DNA of 64,000 nt, taken from Variovorax sp. Sphag1AA (GTDB lineage Bacteria > Pseudomonadota > Gammaproteobacteria > Burkholderiales > Burkholderiaceae_C). Shown in pieces: positions 41,004 to 49,600 of this stretch (its first letter is position 1; every line of letters begins with the position of its first letter). The notes beneath the pieces are model-generated. The model saw nothing but the letters and a program-made list of their open reading frames with translations, was not told where the DNA came from and made no database searches. The position numbers and the translations under genes are program-made. The DNA lies in assembly GCF_014192575.1 (NCBI RefSeq), contig NZ_JACHYC010000001.1:1054001-1118000 (forward strand), written 5' to 3'.

Positions 41004-43433
41004 TCAGGCTAGCCTCTTGGCAAGCGCATCGAGCATCGCGTGCAGGGACTTGAGATCGGTCGCATCGGCCAGGATCTGCTCCGAGATCCGGTTGATCTCG
41101 TCCGGGCCCAGCTTGCCGGCCGCCAGTGCCGTCACAGCGCGCGGCGCCATCAGCCGGTGCAGATCATGCAGGCGCTCGCTGCGGCCCGACTTTCCTTCGC
41201 GCGGGAAGGTCCGGTCATAGGGTGGCGTGAGCGTCGGCGATTCGTCGCGCGGACTCGTGCACTGGAGCACGCCCTCGAAGCTCGGCGCCTGCATGATCCG
41301 ATCGCCCATGCACCAGCGCGATTCGGGGATGCCGAACCACCGCAGCAGCGTCGCCGCGAACGAAGTGCCGTCGTAGGCCACTTCCTTGGGCGAGCGGAAG
41401 ACCGTCTTCTCCTTGATCCAGGGCGAGACGACGATGGTCGGGATGCGCACACCCATGATGTCGTAGCGGAAACCGTCGTTGACATCGTTGGGCCACGGAT
41501 TCACCGCATAGGGCGGCTTCACATGGTCGAAGATGCCGCCGTGCTCGTCGAAGGTGATGACGAACAGCGTTTCTTTCCAGGCCGGCCCCGCCTTCAGCGC
41601 TTCGTAGATCTCGTTGAGCGCCACCTCCCCCGGCACCAGGTCCGCGCCGGGGTGGTACGACGAAGTGCCCGAGGTCGCGATCCACGCCGGCTCCAGCATG
41701 CTGAAGGCGGGCAACTTTCCAGCGCGGGCATCCTGCTTGAACTGGTCGATGCCCTCGATGAAGCTGCTGCGGTTCTGCGTGATCGCCGCGTCGACCGATG
41801 GAATCTGCCCCTGCAGGAACAGGTGGTAGGTGTGGACGAAGTTCATCCACTCCACCGAGTTGTAGATCTTCCAGTCGGTGAAGCCGTTGCTCCACAGCAC
41901 CTTCCACATCGACTGCCGGTGCGGCGACAACGGCCAGTAGGTGTATTGCGTGCCGTTCTGGAAGTTGTTGAGCTGCCCGAGCGCCGAGCCGGTGAAGGAC
42001 ATCGCGCGGTTCGGATCGGTCGCGCCCGGCATCGCGCTGAACCACGCATCCGAAACGCCGAAGCCCTTCGCCAGGCCGTTGAGCACCGGCAGTTGTTCGG
42101 GCGTGTAGGTCCACATCACCTCGTGCACGCCGTTGTTCCAGACGAAGCCGCCCATGTCCGGCGCGGCGCGCTGCGCGTAGCCATCGCGGTTTGTGTAGAA
42201 CAGCTGACGAAGCACGTCCGACTTGTCGTGGTACGGGTCCTCCGGAAGGAAGTCGAGGTCCCAGTCGTCGCTCAGTTCTCCGTTCTTGTACTTCTTGACG
42301 TACACAGGCGTCGGCTTGCCGTCCTTCTCGGGCATGCCGGGATCGACGTTGAACATGCCTTCGTCGACACCATCGAAAGGCCGGTCGTCACCGACGAAGT
42401 TGATGCCGGTCTCGCCTTTTCCGTAGAGCCATCCGCAGACGTGGTCGAACGAGCGGTTCTCCAGCATCAGGTAGACCACGTGCTTGATCTTCGAGCGCAT
42501 GAAGTCGACGGTGCCGGGCATCTCGGCGCGCGCCGGGTCGATTGCGCGCAGCGACTGGATGCCGGTCAGCTCGATGCCGGCACGCAAGCCTTCAGGCAAG
42601 GTGCCCTGGCGCAGCGGACCAGTCAGCGGATTGGCGCTGCGCGGGTCGAACCGCCAGAGACGGTAGGCGCCATCGGCAGGCGTCCAGTCGAGCACCAGGT
42701 CGCCGATGACCGCGAGGCTGTGGGTGGCGTCGATGTCCGTCCACTGCCCGCGCTGGATTGCGGGTTGCCCCAGCGGCATCACGCTCTGCGGATCGAAGCT
42801 CCAGACCCAGTATTCGCCGGTCTCCGGCACGCGATCGAGCACGTAGTTGCCCAGCGGGATAAGCTCGTGGCCGAACTGGATGCTGTCGAACGATCCCTGC
42901 GGCGTATAGGGCACAGGCAAGGGATCGGCGGCGCCCGGCTTGAGCGGACTCGGATCGAAGTTCCAGAGCTGGAAGGTGCCGCGCCCTTCCGTCGGGATCA
43001 CATTGAGCATGAAGCCGCCGAGCGGCAGCAGGAGCAGTTCGTTGCCCGAGTCATACCCTTCATGTGCCCCCTCAGGATTGCCGAAGTCGGGCCGGTATTG
43101 CCAGAACTTCGTCTTCGTCCAGAGACCGTGCTGCAGGGCAGTCGCGTTCAGCGGATCGTCACTTTGTGGATCGAACTCGAACAACCGGTACGGAAAACAC
43201 GGCTGGTAGGGCTGCAACATCAGCGGCCCCCATTCGAGCAGGTATCGGCCGATGGGCACCAGCGAGTGGGTCGGATCGAAGGCCGCCTTGGACGAAAGTG
43301 GCATCGGCGTCAGGATCTCGTCGGCATCGGGATCGAAACGCCAGAGCCCGTAGCCCGGACTGCCCGTGGACGTGCCACGGGCGGGCGTACGGCTGATGAC
43401 GAAGTCCTGGCTCGCGGGTGCGTTCTGGCCCAT
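41004..43433 (-). CDS. phospholipase-C/phosphoesterase-family protein with five N-terminal FDP repeats
   Basis: 809-residue protein. The C-terminal 490 residues are a phosphoesterase (PF04185 type, bacterial phospholipase C/acid phosphatase): KHVVYLMLENRSFDHVCGW at 317-335, and later VITFDEHGGIFDHVKPP and GVRIPTIVVSPWI. Residues 20-290 contain five copies of a module ending in an aromatic-x-FDP motif (FDP at 33, 87, 159, 213 and 262), each with '.L.PIG.Y.L.W.P' before it. This resembles a small propeller or lectin-like domain. No signal peptide is obvious at the N-terminus (MGQNAPASQD), odd for a phospholipase C. Convergent with the phospholipase-D gene. Confidence 0.85.
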   Translation of the reverse strand: MGQNAPASQDFVISRTPARGTSTGSPGYGLWRFDPDADEILTPMPLSSKAAFDPTHSLVPIGRYLLEWGPLMLQPYQPCFPYRLFEFDPQSDDPLNATALQHGLWTKTKFWQYRPDFGNPEGAHEGYDSGNELLLLPLGGFMLNVIPTEGRGTFQLWNFDPSPLKPGAADPLPVPYTPQGSFDSIQFGHELIPLGNYVLDRVPETGEYWVWSFDPQSVMPLGQPAIQRGQWTDIDATHSLAVIGDLVLDWTPADGAYRLWRFDPRSANPLTGPLRQGTLPEGLRAGIELTGIQSLRAIDPARAEMPGTVDFMRSKIKHVVYLMLENRSFDHVCGWLYGKGETGINFVGDDRPFDGVDEGMFNVDPGMPEKDGKPTPVYVKKYKNGELSDDWDLDFLPEDPYHDKSDVLRQLFYTNRDGYAQRAAPDMGGFVWNNGVHEVMWTYTPEQLPVLNGLAKGFGVSDAWFSAMPGATDPNRAMSFTGSALGQLNNFQNGTQYTYWPLSPHRQSMWKVLWSNGFTDWKIYNSVEWMNFVHTYHLFLQGQIPSVDAAITQNRSSFIEGIDQFKQDARAGKLPAFSMLEPAWIATSGTSSYHPGADLVPGEVALNEIYEALKAGPAWKETLFVITFDEHGGIFDHVKPPYAVNPWPNDVNDGFRYDIMGVRIPTIVVSPWIKEKTVFRSPKEVAYDGTSFAATLLRWFGIPESRWCMGDRIMQAPSFEGVLQCTSPRDESPTLTPPYDRTFPREGKSGRSERLHDLHRLMAPRAVTALAAGKLGPDEINRISEQILADATDLKSLHAMLDALAKRLA

Positions 43434-43563
43434 TGCGCAACTCCTGATTGAAGATGGATGCCGCCTTCACGGACAATCCCGCAGCCACAACGGCCCGGTC
43501 GCCCCACTCCCCAGCGGCGAATACTACTGGTGCAGACCACCGCATGTACAGGAGGATGAGCCT

Positions 43564-44349
43564 GTGTTCTGGTACTTCGGCTACGGTTCGAACATGGACC
43601 TGACGTCCCTGCGCGCCAAGGGCGTCGAGCCGCGCCTGTCGCGCCGCGCAGCGCTGCACGGGTGGCGGCTGCGCTTCAATGTGCAGCACTTCTTTCGCCA
43701 TGAGGGCGGGGTCGGCAACATCGAGCACTCCGGCGATCCGTCCGATGTGGTGCGCGGCGTGCTCCATCTCTGCGAAGACGCGCACATGGCGCCCCTGGAC
43801 GCCACCGAGGCCTACGGCCACGGCTACGACCGCGTCGAAGTCACCGTGGACACCGATGAGGGCGAACAACAGGCGATCGCCTACGTGGGACTGCCCGCCT
43901 TCCTGAACGATGCCTGCCTGCCGACGCAGCGCTACCTCAACATCCTGCTGCAGGGCGCGACGCTCGCCGGGCTCGACGCAGGCTATATCGAAGCCCTGCG
44001 CCGACAGCAGGTGCAGACCAACCCCGAGTTGCCGCCTTTCGAGCCTCCACCGGGCGACTACCCCGTCTTCGACGCCGAGGCGCTGGCGCAACGGCCGCTC
44101 TGCACCGCGCTCGCAGGCTGTGTCTTCGACATGAGCGGCGCGCGCGCATACCACCGCTATCTGCAGCGCTTCTTCGGCGGACGCGACATGACACTCTTTC
44201 ACCTCAAGCGCCTGGACCAGTCCGACGGAAGCGAAACGCTGGAGGACGTGCGCCACGGGCGCTTCACGCCTGCGCAGCGGCGGTATCTCGACGAATACCT
44301 TTACGCGTACATGCACGAGTACGCGTATGCGGGGCGGTTCGTCTACTGA
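43564..44349 (+). CDS. gamma-glutamylcyclotransferase-like (AIG2-fold) protein
   Basis: 261-residue protein. It opens with the fold's hallmark WYFGYGSNMD, followed by RRAALHGWRLRFN and HLCEDAHMAPLDATEAYGHGYDRVEV, where the conserved acidic active-site region lies. YVGLPAFLNDACLPTQRYLNILLQGA matches the GGCT 'R-Y-L-..-L..GA' segment. A C-terminal extension of about 90 residues is longer than typical GGCT. The start is GTG 43564: AGGAGG (43550-43555) sits eight bases upstream and no ATG is in frame. Possible substrates are gamma-glutamyl-amines or glutathione products. The last codons overlap the convergent C13 peptidase gene. Confidence 0.8.
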   Translation: MFWYFGYGSNMDLTSLRAKGVEPRLSRRAALHGWRLRFNVQHFFRHEGGVGNIEHSGDPSDVVRGVLHLCEDAHMAPLDATEAYGHGYDRVEVTVDTDEGEQQAIAYVGLPAFLNDACLPTQRYLNILLQGATLAGLDAGYIEALRRQQVQTNPELPPFEPPPGDYPVFDAEALAQRPLCTALAGCVFDMSGARAYHRYLQRFFGGRDMTLFHLKRLDQSDGSETLEDVRHGRFTPAQRRYLDEYLYAYMHEYAYAGRFVY

Positions 44350-45767
44350 GCGGCGCGGTCCAGACGCCCACGAAGCTGGTCCAGGTACGCCTTGATCCGG
44401 GGCCCCATGCTGATCTGCGGGTTAGAGAAGCCGTCGCTCTTGCCCGCTTCGTCCTCGCGCTGCCGGATTACCGGCACAGCGGCGGCGAATGCGTCTTCGA
44501 AAGAACGCGTGCCCCGCAATTGCTCGTCGAACAGCGCGCGACCGAAAAACGTGAGCTCTGAGCCGCGTCCGCAACCATAAGAGGTGTGGTCTGCATCCGC
44601 CGCGGTCATGACGAGGGTGTCATCGCCTTCGAGCGACGGAATCCATCCGCCCGAATAGCAGGCAGACACCGCAATGACGCGATGGCGAATGCCCGCACCG
44701 TCCAACGAGGCGCGGAGCATTTCCGGCGTGACCTCGTCGACTTCGAGCGGCCAGTGCTCAGCGGCCAGCTTGCGGTTTCGCGCTCCGTGCGAAGTCAGGT
44801 AGACGACCAGAAGATCGTTCTCGCGGTCCATGGTGCGTGCGATCGCATCCACGGCTCGTTGAAGGTTCACCGGTGTCGCCCACGGTAGGGTTGCCGTGGT
44901 CGCGGCATTGTTGACCAGCTGGATCACGCGCCCTTCGGCGTCGAAGCGGCTTTCGATCACGCGGGTGACCATCGCGCTCTCGCGCCGGAAGACATCTTCC
45001 TCGGCGTATGGCGCGAACACCAGTCCATAGACGTCCTGGACCCCGCCGCGCTGTGGCGCAAGGCCGGTCACCGCGCGGTCGAACAGTGCCTGCTGCTTTT
45101 CGAAGACTTCCTGACTCAGGACGAAGCGCGGCCCGCTGTTCTCCGGCTCTGTCTGGACGGCGCGAAACGCCGGCCCCACATCCTGCCTGTACGAGATTGC
45201 CTGCAGCGCCCCCAGACACACGCCAAATGCGATGACTGCCAAGGTCCGCGCCCCGAAATGCCAAGCGAGTGCGAGGGAGATCGCCGTCATCCACGCCAGC
45301 AACCCGATGTAGAGCGGCCACGCTACCCAAGGGTTGGTCAACGCCTGGCTCATGACACCGTGCACGTTCGCGATTCCCATCGCGCAGAGCACCAGCACCG
45401 CCGGTGCGCAGGCCACGGTGGACAGGCCGAAGTACGTCGGCACGACGCCAACGCGCCTGGGCAGCACGATCCACGCCACGAGGACCGTCGCCGCGACAGA
45501 CCACCACTGGAACAGCCATACGCTGAACAGGAACCTGGCCTGCCCCACGACCTGCAACCGCCCCGCCGCCAGTTCGATCAGCGACAACGCCGCGATCACA
45601 AAAACCAATTCGAGCGGCCTGACCGTGCGTTCGCCAAGGCGCGGCCGCAGGAAGAGGCTTGCGCGCAGCCCTTCGCGCAGCAGCATGCCGATCGGCACGC
45701 GGGCTTCGATGCGCGGCGCTTCTTCGCCGACGGGATCCGCAGGGTCGAGGGACAGGGTCGATGTCAT
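44343..45767 (-). CDS. membrane-anchored C13-family (legumain-like) peptidase
   Basis: 474-residue protein. The N-terminal half has about five transmembrane helices (roughly 53-69, 78-104, 112-135, 147-169, 173-192). The C-terminal half is a caspase-fold Cys peptidase of family C13, with the catalytic His in VVYLTSHGA (H328) and the Cys in AVSACYSGGW (C370). Related GPI-transamidase and legumain proteins cut after Asn or Asp. The catalytic half should be extracytoplasmic or cytoplasmic depending on helix number. GGAGG precedes ATG 45767. Its stop lies within the end of the convergent gene. Confidence 0.85.
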   Translation of the reverse strand: MTSTLSLDPADPVGEEAPRIEARVPIGMLLREGLRASLFLRPRLGERTVRPLELVFVIAALSLIELAAGRLQVVGQARFLFSVWLFQWWSVAATVLVAWIVLPRRVGVVPTYFGLSTVACAPAVLVLCAMGIANVHGVMSQALTNPWVAWPLYIGLLAWMTAISLALAWHFGARTLAVIAFGVCLGALQAISYRQDVGPAFRAVQTEPENSGPRFVLSQEVFEKQQALFDRAVTGLAPQRGGVQDVYGLVFAPYAEEDVFRRESAMVTRVIESRFDAEGRVIQLVNNAATTATLPWATPVNLQRAVDAIARTMDRENDLLVVYLTSHGARNRKLAAEHWPLEVDEVTPEMLRASLDGAGIRHRVIAVSACYSGGWIPSLEGDDTLVMTAADADHTSYGCGRGSELTFFGRALFDEQLRGTRSFEDAFAAAVPVIRQREDEAGKSDGFSNPQISMGPRIKAYLDQLRGRLDRAAQ

Positions 45768-45903
45768 CCGGGCCGCCTCCCCGCGGCTTCTTCGAGTTGA
45801 TTTCGGCGCGGATGATACCCATCACCCCATCGCCAATCGATTCACCTTGCCGCGCCGCAGGCACCGAAGTACGCTCGCGCTACCGAAGCAATGGAGCCAT
45901 TTG

Positions 45904-46629
45904 ATGGACGCGTTGGACGAACTGCCGCCTGCCTTGCCGCACGGAGAGATCGAGGAGGTCTTTCCCGATGTCTTTTTCGTGACAGGCACCATGAAGACCG
46001 TCCTGATGGATGCGCCCTGGCATTTCAGCCGCAACATGACGGTGGTGCGCGACGGCGGTGACCTGACGCTGGTGAACCCGATGCGCCTCGACGAAGCGGG
46101 CCTGAAGAAGCTCGAAGCGCTCGGTCGCATTGCCCATGTGGTGCAGATCGGCGCGCTGCACGACCGCGACAACGCCTTCTACAAGCAGCGCTACGGCGCC
46201 ACCTTCTGGGCGCCGCCGGGCACGCAGCACGCGTACGGGTTGGTTCCCGACAAGGTGCTGGCACCCGACTCGGAAGTGCCTTTCAAGGGGTGCTCGGTAT
46301 TCGCCTTCGAGACCACGCGCATGCCCGAGTGCGTCCTGCGCATTGACCGCGCGGGGGGAATCCTCGTGGCATGCGATGCCTTGCAGAACTGGGTGGAGCC
46401 CAACGAATACTTCTCCGACGAATCGCGCGAAATGATGCGCGGCATGGGCTTCTTCCAGCCGGCCAACTTCGGTCCGCTGTTCATGCAGGTCAACCAGCCC
46501 CGGATCGGCGACTACGCACGACTCGGCGCGATCCCTTACCGCCACGCGCTCTGCGGCCACGGCGCACCGCTGCGCGACAACGCAGCCGAGGCCTACGCGG
46601 AACGGACGCGACTGGTGTTCGGGACCTAG
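45904..46629 (+). CDS. metallo-beta-lactamase-like/DUF4336-like protein without metal motif
   Basis: 241-residue protein. VFPDVFFVTGTMKT, DLTLVNPMRLDEAGLKKLEALG, IAHVVQIGALHDRDNAFYKQRYG, GGILVACDALQNW and RHALCGHGAPLRDNA follow the order of a metallo-beta-lactamase-fold hydrolase. In place of HxHxDH it has ALHDRDNAFY. The late 'GHGxPL' turn is kept. It may be a DUF4336-like enzyme or a pseudoenzyme. Role unknown. It lies 20 bases before the large signalling gene and probably shares its transcript. Confidence 0.65.
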   Translation: MDALDELPPALPHGEIEEVFPDVFFVTGTMKTVLMDAPWHFSRNMTVVRDGGDLTLVNPMRLDEAGLKKLEALGRIAHVVQIGALHDRDNAFYKQRYGATFWAPPGTQHAYGLVPDKVLAPDSEVPFKGCSVFAFETTRMPECVLRIDRAGGILVACDALQNWVEPNEYFSDESREMMRGMGFFQPANFGPLFMQVNQPRIGDYARLGAIPYRHALCGHGAPLRDNAAEAYAERTRLVFGT

Positions 46630-46650
46630 CCTTCGGGCACGGAACCGGGT

Positions 46651-49600
46651 GTGGTCACGATTTCCGGCTACCGGATCGGCGAGCGCATCCATCAGTCCCA
46701 GCGCCGCGCGATCTATCGCGCGGTACGCATCGCGGATGGACACCCGGTCGTCATCAAGACGCTCGACGCAGAGTACCCCGGCCGGCAGGAGGTGGCCGAG
46801 CTGCGCCACGAATACAGCCTGCTGCAGCGCCTGCAGTCGATCGAATCCGTGGTGCGCGTGCATGCACTCGAAGCCTGGGGCAACGGCAACGTGGCGCTGG
46901 TGCTCGAACCCTTTGGCCACTCCCTCGCCGATGAAGCCGCCGCGCAGGGCGAGATCGGGCTGACGCTCGAAAGTCTCTTCCGTATCGCGATCGCGCTGGC
47001 CGAGGCGCTCGCACGGGTGCACGAGCTGGATGTGGTGCACAAGAACATCGAGCCGCACAGCATCCTCGTCGACGATGCCGCCGAGGTGCGGCTGATCGAT
47101 TTCAGCATCGCATCCGAGCTTTCTCTGGAGCGGCAGAACGATGCGCTCTCGCGCCGGCTCGAAGGTGCGCTGCGCTACATGTCGCCAGAGCAGACCGGGC
47201 GGATGAACCGGCTGCTCGACTACCGCTCGGATTTCTATTCGCTCGGCATCACGCTCTTCGAACTGTTGACGGGCCAACTGCCCTTCCATGCCCGCACGGT
47301 GCTCGAATGGGTGCACAGCCACATCGGCAAGGCGCCACCCTCGCCCAGCGACCTGAAGCCGGCCATCCCGCAACCGGTGTCGGCGATCGTCCTCAAGCTG
47401 ATGGCGAAGAACGCCGAGGACCGCTACCAGAGCAGCTACGGCCTGATCGAAGACCTCGGCCGCTGCCAGCGCGAGTTGGCACAGACGGGCAGCATCTCGC
47501 CGTTCCCGCTCGGCCATCGCGATGTCTCGCGCAAGTTCAACATTCCGCAGCGCCTGTACGGGCGAGAACACGAGCAGGCCGCGCTGCTCGCGCTGTTCGA
47601 GCGCGTTGCGGCGGGTGCCACGGAGTTCTGCATGGTCTCGGGCCACTCGGGCGTCGGCAAATCGGCGTTGGTCAACGAGATCGCGAAACCGCTGGTGCGG
47701 CGCGAGGGCTATCTCATCCAGGGCAAGTTCGACCAGTTCCAGCGAAGCACGCCCTACTCCGCCGTGGCGCTGGCATTTCGCAGCCTTGCGCGGCAGCTGA
47801 TGGCCGAATCGCCTGAACGCCGCGCGGCGCTGGGCGAGAAGCTGGTGGCAGCGGTCGCGCCCAACGGCCGGCTCCTCATCGAGCTGATTCCCGAGCTGGA
47901 AGAGATCATGGGCGCGCAGCCGCCAGTGCCCGAGCTGCCGCCCAACGAACAGCAGAACCGCCTGCAGATCGCCTTCCTGAACTTCGTGCGTGCGCTCGCC
48001 AGCGAGCAGCCGCTGGTGATTTTTCTCGACGACCTGCAGTTCAGCGACGCATCGACGCTCAACCTCTTGCGGTGGCTCGCGACCGCACGCGACCTCCGGC
48101 ATCTGCTGCTGATCGGCGCGTACCGCAGCAACGAGGTCGATGTCGGCCATCCGTTGCGGCTTGCGCTCAACGAAATCCAGGAGAGCCGCGCGATCCACGA
48201 ACTGGCGCTCCTGCCGCTTGCGCTGCCGGCCGTCGAGCAACTGGTCGCCGATGCGCTGCACGCCGACGTGGCCGCTTGCCGGCCGCTAGCGGAATTGCTG
48301 CACGAACGCGCGCAGGGCAACCCGTTCTTCCTTACCGCGTTGCTCCGCGCACTCGAACAGGCCCGTGCCATCGCCTTCGCGCCCGAATCGGGCCGCTGGC
48401 GCTGGGACATGGAGGCGGTGCGCAACAGCGGACTCGGCAGCGACGTGGTCGACTTCGTGCTGGCCAACCTGCGCAAGCTGCCGGCCGCGACGCAGCGCGT
48501 GCTGGAGCTGGCTTCTTGCATCGGCGACACCTTCGACCTGCGCACGCTTTCGATCATCCACGAGCATTCGATGGCGCACACCGCAGGCGATCTGCTGCCC
48601 GCCATGCAGCGGCACCTGGTGGTGCCCCTGAACGAGGACTACAAGCTGGTCGGCAGCGGTGACGAAGCCGCGACGACCGGGCTCAACCCAAGCTACCGGT
48701 TCCAGCATGACCGCGTGCAACAGGCGGCCTACGCGCTGATCGCCGCCGATCGCAAGGAAAGCGTGCATCTCTCGATCGGCCGGCTGATCCAGCGCCACGC
48801 TACGCCTGCGGAACGCGAGCAGCGGCTGATCGAGATCGTCGGGCATCTCAACGAATGCCACGGGCTCATCGACGATCCGGCCGAACGCAAGGCGCTCGCG
48901 CGCATGAATCTCGAAGCTGGCGTCCGTGCGTTGCATTCGTCGGCCTATGAATCGGCGCTGGGCTATCTGGGCCACGGGCTTGCACTGCTGCCGCAAGACG
49001 CATGGACCACCGACATCGATCTCAAGATGGCACTCGCGGTCGAATACCAGCAATGCGCGTACCTCACCGCGAATCACAGCGAGGCGGAATCGTGGATCGA
49101 GCAGATGCTCGACCATGCGCGATCGAATCTCGAGAAGGCCGAGATCCTCGCGATGCGCACCCGCCAGTACGCCACGATCGGCAAGATGACCGAGTCGATC
49201 CGCGCCGCGACCACCGGCCTGGCGCTGCTCGGCATGCGGATCACCGACGACCCGGATCGCGCAGCGATCGGCCGTGAGATCGCCGCGGTGCGGCGCAACC
49301 TCGGCGGCCGCCGGATCGCCGATCTCATCGATGCACCGGCGATGTCCGACCCGGTGCAGCAGATCGCGATCCGCCTGCTGATGGAGATCTTCCCGGCGGC
49401 CTTCCTGTCGGGCAGCGGCAACCTGTTCCCCTTCCTGGTGCTACGCGCGGTGAACATCTCGCTTCGCCATGGCAACAGCTCCGAATCGGCGTTTGCGTAT
49501 GCGGCCTACGGAATGCTGCTCTGCGGTGCGCTCGACGATGCGCCACTTGGCTACGAATACGGCCAGCTCGCCGTCGCGATGAACGACCGCAGCGACGACA

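Noticed and set aside
41040..43451. 803-codon open frame on the plus strand
   Set aside because: It mirrors the phospholipase-C-family gene; no recognisable motif.
45880..48261. 793-codon open frame on the minus strand
   Set aside because: It mirrors the start of the large signalling gene and the MBL-like gene; no motif and no ribosome site.
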